From positions 1 to 64,000 of the forward strand of contig FWCC01000190.1 of NCBI GenBank assembly GCA_900169235.1: a stretch of 64,000 nucleotides of DNA, written 5' to 3'. The notes beneath the pieces were generated by a model. The model had not been told where the DNA came from. It ran no database searches and was given only the letters and a program-made list of their open reading frames with translations. Every line of letters starts with the position of its first letter. The stretch's first letter is position 1. Source of the DNA: Zarea fungicola. Lineage: Eukaryota > Ascomycota > Sordariomycetes > Hypocreales > Cordycipitaceae. This document shows positions 55,363-64,000 of the stretch, piece by piece. A program made the position numbers and the translations under genes.

Positions 55363-56563
55363 GAAAATACTTGGGCTGTGGTTCTGTATGTTAAATAAGG
55401 GATATGAAAATCATGCATGGGCCTTTCTGTTGTTGTTATTTTTGTCTGCATGGGGTATTTCTTTTTCTTTTTTTTTTTTTNNTTTTTTTTTTTTTTTTGA
55501 AATGAAGGAGGCGTTTGGATTGCATCCTACACTTTGATATCTTCCTCTTTTTAAGATATAATGAGAACCAAAAGAAGTACAAAAATGAACAACACCGTGA
55601 ATACTAAAAATTCATGAGTATGGATATTTTGATCATATGTGCGAAATGTTTTTTTTTTCAAAAATAAAATCGAAATTTCCGCTGTTCATAAAAGATAAAA
55701 CACTCATACCAAAAAGAACACCAACCGACGAAGAACCAAAGACAGCAGGGGGCATGCGCAGCTTCGAACTGTATTTAAAAGGAAAAGGAAAGCCATACGG
55801 CCGGGAAGACAGCAAAGGGACAGAAAAAACATGAGCGCATCTCCAGTCTCCAAAGTGGACCTGAACCTGTCCAACTTCTCACTCTCAATCTCTCCCTGTC
55901 ACGACGTTTTAGTTGTGCTGTAACTTCGTCCTGTAAAGGTCCTCCGCCCATAATCCATAATGCTAATTCCTGCAACACCGGAAAACAAGAAAATGAACAA
56001 GAGACTTGATCGAGAGACGAGCACCGCCACAAAAAGACCGGCCTTCCATGTGATATCTGGATACAAGAGAGAAAAGAGAACGACGATGAAAAAACGGCCA
56101 GTACACTGTATCGAATCGGTACTACCCCCTCTCCTCTGCGTATATTGCTTTTGTAGATTTGTGGCTCGCCCAATGTCAAAAAAATATGCCCTCATGGACC
56201 TTTCCTTAGTTGGTTTGCCCACCGTGTGGTTATTTTTATCTGGTTGCCGCACCGCCAACACGCTGTAGCGGATGCAGTTTACTGAAAGTTAAATGATTGT
56301 AATTTTTGTAGTCAATTGCAAGGCTCGCTTCAGTTGAAGTTTGCGTGGTGAATCGTTTCTTGTCATGGTTTTGACCATTCATGCAAGCTCGTGAGAGAGT
56401 ACTGTGTGCAAAGGGGGTATCTTGATCAGAGAAGACATCCTTTGATCATACGCGCCTGCTCTGAATGCACGGGACGAGCACAAATGTGCTAATCGTTCTG
56501 GTGAGAGCGTTCTAGGTTTTTATATATACCCTCTACTGCCCGACGAACGTGACGAGATGCCAC
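55363..56563. other. Convergent region, Scm3-like / CK2 alpha
   Basis: 1.2 kb expected to hold both 3' UTRs. It includes a T homopolymer interrupted by two N bases at 55481-55482. Short frames on both strands lack domain similarity. Confidence 0.5.
55468..55498. repeat. T homopolymer containing two unresolved bases
   Basis: A T tract of about 31 positions contains NN at 55481-55482. The unresolved bases suggest that two contigs or reads were joined here or that the tract length was not measured. Confidence 0.9.
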
Positions 56564-57960
56564 TCAAGAGGTCTTGTAAGGTCCGTTGAGGGGATTGTTG
56601 GCAAGGTTGTGCTTGAAAATTTCGGGGTCGCGGACAGGATCAAAATAGGCATGACCCTGGGCCTCCTTGGCGGTGAGACGTTCCTGGTGGTCGTAACGTA
56701 GTAGTTTGTCCAGAAAATCGATAGCTTCGTTGGAGACAAAGCGCTGGTTTTCCGACGTGACGAAGCTGTGCCAAGGTTTCTTTTGAAAGCGGCCGAGGAT
56801 GTCGTCGTATTGGGCGTCGAGCTCAATCTCATACTTGTCGAGGTACTCAAAGAGTTCATCGGTGCCGAGGACCTTGGCAATCTTGACAAGCTGATCCGTA
56901 TTGCTTTGACCGTGGAAGAAGGGCTCCTTGCGGAAAATCATGGACGCGAACATAGCACCCAAACTCCACATATCAAGGCTGTAGTCGTACTCTTGGAAGT
57001 CGACTAACAGCTCGGGCCCTTTGAAATAACGAGATGCGACTCGGACGTTGTATTCGGTGGCTGGATGGTAGAATTCGGCAAGACCCCAGTCAATGAGACG
57101 GAGCTATGGAGGGGCAGTACAGGTTAGTAAAGAAAACGACGAAATTCGACGGGCTGCAGGTAGCCATACCTTGCGATTCTCGTGATCGATCATGACATTG
57201 TGTGGTTTGACATCGCGGTGCATAATACCCTTGCTGTGACAGAAGTCGAGAGCTTTGAGGAGCTCGAGAATGTAGTAGCGGACATCAAGATCGTTGAACT
57301 TGGGGTATAGATGGCGAAAGTCGGTGTTGTTAACGTATTCAAAGATGAGAGAGGGTGTTTTGCTCTGGATTAGGTTTGGTTAGGGTTGAATTGTCCAAGA
57401 AAACAGCGAAAAAGGTGAGATGGAAGTGTCTGATGTGACGCTTACCTGAGAGTCACGAACAACGTCGAGTAGCGCGACCACGTTGGGGCCGCCGGCAAGG
57501 TTCTGAAGTATCTTGATTTCGCGCTTAATCTTCTTCTTCTTGACAGGCTTCAGAACCTTGATGACACATTTTTGGTAGTTGACAATGTTGATGCCCTCGA
57601 AAACTTCAGAGTACTTTCCACGGCCTAGCAGAGAGAAGAGGTCAGTACGGCCCGCCGTTTAAGTTTCGTTCCTTTTTTTTCCCTCCTTCATCTATTTCGC
57701 GAGTGCGTCTTTTCTCTTTCCCTCAATTTTGCATATTTTTCGCTTGTACGGGTTGGAGGCGGAGGGGAAGTAGCGTACCGATCTTGCGAACGACCTCGTA
57801 GTTCTCCAAAACACCCCAGCCTAGATTATTCAGTCAGAAAAAGTCACAGATACCATCTGTATCCAAGTCTCAAGTCGTGAAACATACTGATATTGACACT
57901 GTCGTAGTCCCAGTAGCTGCGGGGCATGTTGGAGTTTACATCTGCGTAGACGCGCGCCAT
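56564..57960 (-). CDS. CKA1: Casein kinase II alpha (catalytic) subunit
   Basis: Predicted 342 residues; exons 57960-57888, 57820-57779, 57624-57446, 57364-57170 and 57103-56564, introns 66-154 nt. Acidophilic Ser/Thr kinase (pSer/Thr next to Asp/Glu) of nucleus and cytosol, partner of the CK2 beta subunit. N-terminal [24 protein letters not shown] is the CK2 alpha start. The glycine loop [11 protein letters not shown], the ATP-site Lys in CVIKVLK, the basic cluster [13 protein letters not shown], catalytic [12 protein letters not shown] and the CK2-specific DWG ([12 protein letters not shown]) in place of DFG are all present, as is [12 protein letters not shown]. The C-terminal NGPYKTS end is family length. 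One of one or two CKA genes usual in fungi; the symbol is a family label. Confidence 0.96.
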
Positions 57961-58927
57961 CTTGGGCTCTATAGCGGCGTCGCAAGCGGCGCGACGCGGT
58001 CAGGAGGAAAAAGACTGATGAAGAGTGCAGTGGCACGGTTAAGTGGCGATGTGTTAGCAGAGGGCAAAAGTTGACTTGGGAGGCGGTGATGCAGCCAAGG
58101 GCAATAGTACAGCGAGGGCTGGTAGTATGGTCGAGTCTGGAAGCGGCGAAAACCAGGTGGGATGGATGGATGCAGAGGAGGACTACCTAGAGAATTAGAG
58201 GGACCGAAGAGGGGCCTGGGACAACCGCTGTGTGTCCCTACTACTTCAGGTTAGGCAGGGCGGCCGCAGCAGCACCACGGTCGCTAATTCTGGCACTGAG
58301 GTACAAAAACATTCACTGAAGTGGTACAGCAGAGACCCGCTCACTAACTGGTACAGGTACCTAGGTACTAACCTACAGTGAAACGAATACCTTGTACCCA
58401 ACGCCAGATTCCTCGCCGTGCAACAGCATCCGACGACAGCCGCGGTCAAACCTATCGTTGGCAACTCATGACATGATGCAAATATGCAATACTCCAATTT
58501 GGTTCACAAGAAATTTCCTCAAATCAAAGCTCATTGTGATTTTCTATGATACACTGCTAGTAGTGGTCCACAGCCTGGCCCACCCGTCATCACTCAACGC
58601 CCAAATCACCTGTCCTCAAATGCCATAGTCAAGTGCACCTAAATAAATTCTTGCATCGTTAGCCCGGCTCACAATGTCTACCTACAACAAGATAAACTGT
58701 ATTGAATCGGCTTCAGAGAGAAGATTAATGTCTCGTCCTCTTAGCATCCTCAAGCATCCCCAATGACACAAGCCATGGTTCCTATGCCCTGACGCTAATC
58801 TGACTAAGGATGACGATACAAAGGTTTTCATCATATACCTGTAAACAAGAGAAATAAAGAGAATGTCTTCTTACCTTACTACTTTTGGAGCGATATCCAG
58901 AGTATGCGTTAGCGTCGCATCACTTCA
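57961..58927. other. CK2 alpha promoter region with palindromic element
   Basis: About 970 bp between the CK2 alpha start and the 3' end of the DUF3807-like gene, both on the minus strand. It holds the GTACCTAGGTAC palindrome at 58357-58368 with further TACCTA-type half sites around it. No supported gene lies here. Confidence 0.5.
58357..58368. promoter_or_regulatory. Perfect 12-bp palindrome GTACCTAGGTAC
   Basis: A perfect palindrome, with an additional GTACAG half-like element six bases upstream and TACTAACCTAC downstream, about 390 bp upstream of the CK2 alpha ATG. It is the most symmetric member of the TACCTA/TAGGTA motif group in this window. A regulatory role is inference. Confidence 0.35.
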
Positions 58928-59482
58928 TTAGTCGTAATCAAGGGAATCGACCCCTGCTTCCACGACATCCCATGTTCGCTTCCGCAAATCAGGCTTCGGC
59001 TCCCGTCGGGGTTGCTTGTTCTGTCGGTTCTTGCCCTTCTTTCCGTCCCGCGATTGGACGATAGGGGCCGATGTAGGTTGGCCATCTGGTGCATCTGTTT
59101 CGTCTGATTTAACTCGCAATTTCGGTAATTTTGCTCCCTTTTCCTTGGTGCGTTCAAGCTCCCGAAGCTCGGAATGGCGAAATATTTCAATTTGCTCATC
59201 TGTCAGGGTTCGTTTCACACCATCCTCATAATAGCCCAAGTCATATTCTTCCCAGCTCGCCCCAATCTCTTCATAATACGACGAGTTCTGGGCATTTGGC
59301 GAGATAAAATTTTGTTCAAAGCTCGTCACTGACGCGCTGGAAAAGTGAGCAGCATGAAAAGTAGCTAGGTCATGCTGCAAATGTTAACTTACCGTGGTTA
59401 GCTATTTATCAAGGAAGATACGTACAGATAGGATATCAGGTACTTTGAGGTTCTGCTCCCCCTGCGCAACATTGTCTGGCAT
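58928..59482 (-). CDS. Small conserved-looking protein, DUF3807-like
   Basis: Predicted 167 residues from exons 59482-59426 and 59374-58928, intron 51 nt (GTACGT..GCTAAC..TTGCAG). The joined start reads MPDNVAQGEQNLKVPDILS then HDLATFHAAHFSSASVTSFEQ. The middle carries YYEEIGASWEEYDLGYYEDGVKRTLTDEQIEIFRHSE, then a basic Lys/Arg-rich C-terminus ending in DSLDYD. The DLGYYEDGVKRTLTDEQIxIFRHSE pattern resembles the fungal DUF3807 family from memory. No catalytic motif is seen. It looks like a nuclear, charged helical protein and has no assigned role. Its start lies about 300 bp from the 3' end of the next minus-strand gene, so separate transcription is likely. Confidence 0.7.
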
Positions 59483-59784
59483 TGTTGCGCCCGCGCAACT
59501 GGTTGAACGGAGCGCGTGCCATACAACGTCTGGTTCTGGAGGAAGGGATTAGAAGTAGAAGAGCCGTCACGTGCCCCACTTTGGCAAGCAGACGCGCCGC
59601 AGTGAAACTGCCGTGAATTGAAGGAGGGATTTTCTTTTTGAAGAGAAGACAAAGGTAAGAAAACTGAAGTGAGAGGTTGAAGGCTTTTGAACGTGTGTGT
59701 ATGAATTTTCTGTTTCTCTTGCTTGAGAAAGACGTCCAAGCGGCGCAAAGAATGGCGCCGTATGGCATATTGTGCATTGGCACT
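59483..59784. other. Short intergenic region
   Basis: About 300 bp between two minus-strand genes. It holds the promoter of the DUF3807-like gene and the 3' UTR of its neighbour. Nothing specific recognised. Confidence 0.5.
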
Positions 59785-60364
59785 TCAAGTGGACTTGAGC
59801 AGCGCCAAGGCACTCTCGAATGCACGAACGACTTCAACATCTATCCCAGGGTTAGCAACTAGCGACATATTCCCCAATACCAAGACTTACAGTGTTGCTG
59901 TTTCTGGAATAACTTTTCTTCAGACAGGTTGACAAAGCGTTGCCTGGTCTGCAATCGCTTTACAGCTCGAGCATCATCATGGGCCGAGGCAGCAGCCGCC
60001 CATGCTTGGAAATACTGCACGAGGTAATTAATATAGGACCTAATTGCAACAAAAATGTAGCCTAGTTCTTTAGTACCTTGGATAGAGACTCGGCCTCCTT
60101 GAGAATTGCTCGTTCCTCTTCGCTAGCTTCCAAGATGGCGGTTTCGTAGCGGACTTCAAAGTCTCCCCAATCAAAAGGCTCCAATTCTTCCAGTGTATTT
60201 GGTGAGTCTGGGTCTGGTTGGTGCTGCTGCTGTTGGGGAGGTTCTGGGGTTCGGCTGCCAGAATGCGAATCCTCGTTTGTTTGAGCATGCCCGTTAATGT
60301 ATGGAATCTCTGGCACTGGGGGAGGCTGCCCGATGCCGTTGGGTTCACCTGGCGGTGTTTCCAT
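59785..60364 (-). CDS. Small conserved-looking helical protein, function unknown
   Basis: Predicted 155 residues in three exons: 60364-60077, 60014-59891 and 59840-59785, introns 62 and 50 nt. Junctions keep frame and give SLSKYFQAWAAAASAHDDARAVKRL and KQQHYVEVVRAFESALALLKST. The first 55 residues are Pro/Gln-rich with a QQQQ run; the rest is helical and charged, beginning LEPFDWGDFEVRYETAILEASEEERAILKEAE. No known domain is recognised. The tidy splice signals and the helical amphipathic character after joining support a real gene. The start is divergent from ATG14, 586 bp apart. Confidence 0.7.
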
Positions 60365-60950
60365 GAAGACACGCACGATTCAAGGTGGTTGAGGTCGTAA
60401 GCATGTGTGAACTTGGCGCCAGTAGGACGATAAGACGGTCGAGGAAGAAGCTACAGTGGTCGGTGATGGCAAGGGAATGTTTTGTTCATACAGGCAAGTC
60501 TCACTGTTGGCCAGCCCTGCCGCAATTTTACAGTGAGGACGGTGCAGTGAATTTTGGAGCGTGGTGGCAAGAAAGCCCCTGTAACTCCTGGTTCGAAGCG
60601 CTGGACCACCTGTAATTGTTATTACGCATGTTGCGCCATTGTGCGTTTGTGCGTTTGTTCCTGTACCAGCAAGAGTGACCCACACTCGGCGAGCAGTTCC
60701 AGGCGGCCAATATACCGAGTCACTCACCGCGAACCAACCACACTCCGCGTGACATTAGACTGCATTAAAGGTAGTTATCATCTGCCCGCTTTCCTGTCGC
60801 CTCATCAGCGCAATCGCTTCTTCTTACATAAATATCCGGCGACCATTCTCTCACGTAGGTTGCCACGTACGGTGCTCAGTATCCAGAAGATATAGGCATA
60901 ACCCATGTCTAGTCTTCAATAGCCTGGTTACGGATGCCAGCCCCGCCGTA
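60365..60950. promoter_or_regulatory. Divergent promoter region, small helical gene / ATG14
   Basis: About 590 bp between the divergent starts. Short frames are present on both strands (up to 115 codons), without domain similarity. No clear TATA box. Confidence 0.5.
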
Positions 60951-62375
60951 ATGAGTTGCCATGTCTGCCTGCGTGGGCATGACTCCGAGAAACTCCCGTT
61001 TCTGTGTCCAGTAGACGCGCGAAATCAAATATATAACGACCGTGTCAAGAATTTGCAGCTTCTCTTCGAAAACGAACATCTTCGCCACCAGATAAAAGGC
61101 CTCTTAGAAAGCTCCAAGGCCGTCGAGGCTGGCGCCGCTGCTCAGATATTAGCAGAAGACAGCACCAAACACATTCTCGCTTCTGCAAAAAAGCTGCGGC
61201 AGGAAGTAAAAGAAGCCAGGGAGGACATTAGACAGAGAAAGGCGTCTATCGCTACTCGTCGGACTCAGCTCGCCGCCGCTTTACATGGGTCCTCAGACGC
61301 ACAGCTGAAGCAGCAGCGCGATGTCGAAAAGTCGACCCAAGTGTTCAACTTTCGCTGGTCACAGAGTGCTGAGGATATGGCCAGCACCAGAGCCTTTTTA
61401 TGCAGAGAGGCTGTCAAGCTCTACGGCTTGAAACGAGTGCGAAAGGGCAACTCTGGTCGTTATGAATACTTCCTTGGCCGGCTCCCAATTGTAGATCTGA
61501 GTAGCTTGGAATGTGAGTCAGCTCTTGTCGCCGTGAATTCAACGTCTCGAATCAAACTGACATTTCTATACCTAGCACAAACACCAGAAGCAATCTCTAC
61601 GTCTCTAGCTCACATTTCTCACATTCTCATGCTCATCGCACATTACCTTGCTGTGCGCTTGCCAGCCGAGATAACCCTCCCTCATCGTGATTATCCGCGA
61701 CCAACCATTTTCAATCTAATGGGCTCCTATCACCATGAGCACGCCTCATTTCAGGGCTCCCCGGGAGCAAGTGCAATACTTAACGAAACAAATGCAGTAC
61801 GCACCCAGCATCTACCAACGCCAAGGCCTCTGTACATTGACAAGCCAATACGTCAGTTCGTCAAGGAAAACTCGGCTGGCTTTTCATTTTTCCTCGAAGG
61901 TGTCACCCTATTGGCTTACAACATTGCTTGGCTCTCCTCCTCGCAGGGAGTATCAATAGGCGAGGGCTCCTTTGATGATATTTGCAACATGGGCAAGAAC
62001 CTTTACAGCTTACTTGTCAGCTCCTGCCTACAAGGGCCGCTGCTGACGAATACAGCAAGCGATGAAAACAAAAATACAGTCAGTAAAGGTGATATAACAC
62101 CAAGCTGGATCGGCCGTTATTCCCATGGTACTACCTTTTATGCCCTTGGTGGAGCCGATGGAAGCGATTTGGTCAGAACGTTTCGACTGCCTAGTCCGAT
62201 GAAGCTCGCTGATAAGCTCAAAAAGAAGATACTGGGCGAAACACCAGCACCAGACTGGGAAATCCTAGAGGACGATGCTTGGAAAGTCGACGATGAACCA
62301 GAGACCAGGAATGGGAAAGAGGTGGAGCGGCCAAAGGCAGAGTCTAAAGGTTGGATGAAGGTCAAGAGCAGATAG
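60951..62375 (+). CDS. ATG14: Autophagy-related protein 14 (PI3-kinase complex I subunit)
   Basis: Predicted 453 residues after splicing (60951-61512 and 61576-62375). Atg14 targets the Vps34-Vps15-Atg6 complex to the autophagosome site. The N-terminus MSCHVCLRGHDSEKLPFLCPVDARNQ has the Atg14 Cys pattern (C3, C6, C19) and leads into a coiled coil of about residues 30-130. A C-terminal region with LPAEITLPHRDYPRPTIF and DDICNMGKNLYSLL matches the fungal Atg14 BARA2-like part. The 63-nt intron (GTGAGT..CCTAG, 61513-61575) is a multiple of three with no stop, so the unspliced frame is also open. Splicing gives DLSSLESQTPEAISTSLAHISHIL, which fits the family better than the 21-residue insertion. 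Convergent with the repeat gene at the right edge (133 bp). Confidence 0.88.
   Translation: MSCHVCLRGHDSEKLPFLCPVDARNQIYNDRVKNLQLLFENEHLRHQIKGLLESSKAVEAGAAAQILAEDSTKHILASAKKLRQEVKEAREDIRQRKASIATRRTQLAAALHGSSDAQLKQQRDVEKSTQVFNFRWSQSAEDMASTRAFLCREAVKLYGLKRVRKGNSGRYEYFLGRLPIVDLSSLECESALVAVNSTSRIKLTFLYLAQTPEAISTSLAHISHILMLIAHYLAVRLPAEITLPHRDYPRPTIFNLMGSYHHEHASFQGSPGASAILNETNAVRTQHLPTPRPLYIDKPIRQFVKENSAGFSFFLEGVTLLAYNIAWLSSSQGVSIGEGSFDDICNMGKNLYSLLVSSCLQGPLLTNTASDENKNTVSKGDITPSWIGRYSHGTTFYALGGADGSDLVRTFRLPSPMKLADKLKKKILGETPAPDWEILEDDAWKVDDEPETRNGKEVERPKAESKGWMKVKSR
61513..61575 (+). other. In-frame 63-nt intron in ATG14
   Basis: Donor AT|GTGAGT, an AAACTGACAT branch-like site and acceptor CCTAG. 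The length is divisible by three and the sequence has no stop in the host frame, so intron retention would add 21 residues rather than truncate the protein. Confidence 0.75.
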
Positions 62376-62508
62376 GCACGTCTCATAAATATAATAATAA
62401 TACACCAATATTAAAAGGATAATTTCATTCGATCCACAACTCCCGGGGTATCTTCTATTTACTTTGCAGACACATATACTCAAACCTCTGCTATCTATCG
62501 GCTTGGGT

Positions 62509-64000
62509 TTAGTTCTCTTTATTCTTCAGGTCAGAGCTACTACCTGGAGACCTACCGTCAACATTTCCTGCATTATCGTTTGCCTCTGATGGGCTCTCTA
62601 CCGCACTCTCTGTAGCAGCACGCTCAGCCTCGCGCCGCTTCTGCTGCATAGAGGGCTTACGCTCCTTCACGGCGTCCTTGAGTTTCCCCCAGATACCAGG
62701 TTTCCGGACCCTTGATGAGGAGGATGCTTTGCTCCCTGATGATGTCTGTCTTGTTGACAGCAAGCGTTCCATTGGCTCCGGTGCTGCCACAGCGGTGCTG
62801 TTGCTTAACGTTGCTGCCGCTGCTGTTGAACTCGGTGCCGCTGGTGGACCTTGAGTAAACATCGACGACAGCGTATCGATTGGTCGTGGTGACGCGCGAA
62901 CCGGCTTCATTGCTCCCATCCTCCTCGCTGGTGAAGCTCTGGGAATCCCTCCCTTTGTGAGCCTCCTCCATTCTTTCGGGTCTGTCTGCCGGGCTAACTC
63001 TCCCAAATCCACCTCGGCCGCTACATCGCTGTCCGGCTCCGCCTCGAGACTTATTACCGCCTTGCCCTTGCCCTTGTCCAATGCAGCAGTACCCTGTGCG
63101 GTGTTAGTGTTGTCAACTTCCCAGTTGGCCATGCCCCGATCGACTACCAACTCTTCCTGTATGAACTTATTAGTTTCCATTTGCGTGTCGGGAAGAGAGA
63201 TAGTTCCTATCTCAGCCAAAGCTGGCCGCAGGGAACCTTGTAGATCATATAAGGGGTCGCTCATTGCCCCTTCATCTTCCCGTATTTCATACCCAGTATC
63301 TTCTGGCATGTTGAGAACATAATCGCTGTCAATCTCGGCTAGAAGACGGACGACGTCGCTTTGTATGTCGCGTATGGGTTCCCTCTGGGTGTCTGCGTCT
63401 TCTTGCATATTAACCTCGACTGCCACTTCTGCTTCGGTGAAATCAGTTTGGACAGCTGCCAAAACTGGGCTTGTATAGCTCTCTAAATCACTCAGGGGGG
63501 ATCCTTGGACTCCAATATCTTCCTGCAGAGTAGCTCCGGTATCCGCTCGCATGTTAAGAACAGAGCCACTGTCAGTCTCAGCCAGAACACGAGTGACGTC
63601 GCTTTGTATGTTATCTCCCGGCCTTCCGTCGACCTCTGATTCCTGCTGTACACTAACCTGCATTTCTGCGCCGGGAAGTGGGTTGGTTTCTGCTGCCGCC
63701 AAAACTGGGCTTGTGTACCTTTCTAGGTCACTTAGTGGGGAATCAGGGACTCCAATATCTTCCTGCATGTTATCAGCCTGCATGACAATATCATTCTCTT
63801 CTTGTATGTTGGAACTACTGCCAGGTCCAACTCCAGCTGTGGTAGGATCTCTGCGACTCTGTAAGTCCCGTAGCAAGTGCCGCCGGCGAGTCAGGCTTCT
63901 AGCAGCTGAGAGTAGTCTCCCCTGCCCTCCCTGTCGGCTATTAACTGTTGCACTGTTTCGCTCTGGCGACTGCCGACGGCACCTCTTTCCTCCCAAGGGC
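62509..64000 (-). CDS. Partial repeat-containing acidic protein, function unknown
   Basis: Open frame of about 495 codons that continues past the right edge of the window; no ATG marks its start, so the N-terminus is missing. The visible part begins with a basic Arg-rich segment, then three degenerate copies of an 80-81-residue unit (starts at minus-strand 63768, 63528 and 63285) with the cores QEDIGVxxSPLSDLExYTSPVLA and NIQSDVTRVLAETDS/DIQSDVVRLLAEIDS. The C-terminal third is Ser/Ala/Pro- and Lys-rich, with KPGIWGKLKDAVKERKPS near the end and a KNKEN tail. No enzyme or nucleic-acid binding domain is recognised. It looks like a disordered, possibly nuclear or cytoskeletal protein. A 3' end convergent with ATG14. 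Confidence 0.65.
   Translation of the reverse strand, partial: PLGGKRCRRQSPERNSATVNSRQGGQGRLLSAARSLTRRRHLLRDLQSRRDPTTAGVGPGSSSNIQEENDIVMQADNMQEDIGVPDSPLSDLERYTSPVLAAAETNPLPGAEMQVSVQQESEVDGRPGDNIQSDVTRVLAETDSGSVLNMRADTGATLQEDIGVQGSPLSDLESYTSPVLAAVQTDFTEAEVAVEVNMQEDADTQREPIRDIQSDVVRLLAEIDSDYVLNMPEDTGYEIREDEGAMSDPLYDLQGSLRPALAEIGTISLPDTQMETNKFIQEELVVDRGMANWEVDNTNTAQGTAALDKGKGKAVISLEAEPDSDVAAEVDLGELARQTDPKEWRRLTKGGIPRASPARRMGAMKPVRASPRPIDTLSSMFTQGPPAAPSSTAAAATLSNSTAVAAPEPMERLLSTRQTSSGSKASSSSRVRKPGIWGKLKDAVKERKPSMQQKRREAERAATESAVESPSEANDNAGNVDGRSPGSSSDLKNKEN
63286..63768 (-). repeat. 80-81-residue internal repeats (two full copies; third follows)
   Basis: Copy 1 runs 63768-63529 and copy 2 63528-63286, a period of 240 and 243 nt. 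A third, more divergent copy (IREDEGA, DPLYDLQGSLRPALAEIGT) starts at 63285. The copies share QEDIGV, SPLSDLE, YTSPVLA, IQSDV and LNM blocks. Confidence 0.8.

Noticed and set aside
1..64000. Secondary-metabolite cluster around the MFS and ABC transporters
   Set aside because: No polyketide synthase, NRPS, terpene cyclase, P450 or other tailoring enzyme gene was seen; neighbours are housekeeping genes.

Overview
This window is nuclear DNA from a filamentous ascomycete, most likely a Sordariomycete of the Hypocreales type. The evidence is short introns (about 50-250 nt) with GT..CTAAC/CTGAC..AG signals, a Zn2Cys6 regulator, fungal-type Atg6/Atg14, Cac2 and Scm3-like proteins, and recurrent TAGGTA/TACCTA motifs between genes. 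No prokaryotic operon, CRISPR array, rRNA or convincing tRNA was seen. The genus cannot be fixed from the sequence alone.

Layout. 1-6.8 kb is gene-poor and probably ends in the promoter and leader of a Zn2Cys6/PAS-like regulator (6816-8684). Next come MLH1 (+, with an apparent GC-AG first intron), a SYO1-type 5S RNP import adaptor (-), a type II membrane glycosyltransferase-like protein (+) and a DUF202 membrane protein (-). At 18.7-19.5 kb lies an isolated degenerate C2H2-like ORF with nine 8-residue repeats. A soluble tandem ABC ATPase (-) follows, then a 3.4 kb gap holding a decayed MFS transporter. UMP1 (+) has an intron directly after the ATG. A prenylated ubiquitin-fold protein (-), AP-1 beta adaptin (-), EMC4 (+), a DHA1-type MFS transporter (-) and CAF-1 subunit Cac2 (-) lead to a 4.9 kb gene-free stretch. 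The right part holds an ABCC/MRP transporter (+), ATG6/Beclin (-), a large Scm3/HJURP-like protein with AT-hook and Cys-rich tail (+), CK2 alpha (-), two small conserved-looking proteins (-), ATG14 (+) and a repeat-containing protein running off the right edge (-).

Most genes are housekeeping and stand alone with their own promoters, in convergent or divergent pairs. Functional links are limited: Atg6 and Atg14, both subunits of the autophagy PI3-kinase complex I, lie about 10 kb apart; Cac2 and the Scm3-like protein are both histone chaperone components; AP-1 beta and EMC4 share a divergent intergenic region and both act in membrane protein handling.

I found no clear new multi-gene system. 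The observations most worth following are the degenerate zinc-finger/octad-repeat ORF, the Scm3-like architecture, the 80-residue repeat protein at the right edge, the in-frame Atg14 intron, the ATG-only exon of UMP1, the GC-AG intron in MLH1 and the palindromic TACCTAGGTA-type elements. All gene models were spliced by eye from splice consensus, reading frame and remembered family conservation, with no database search.
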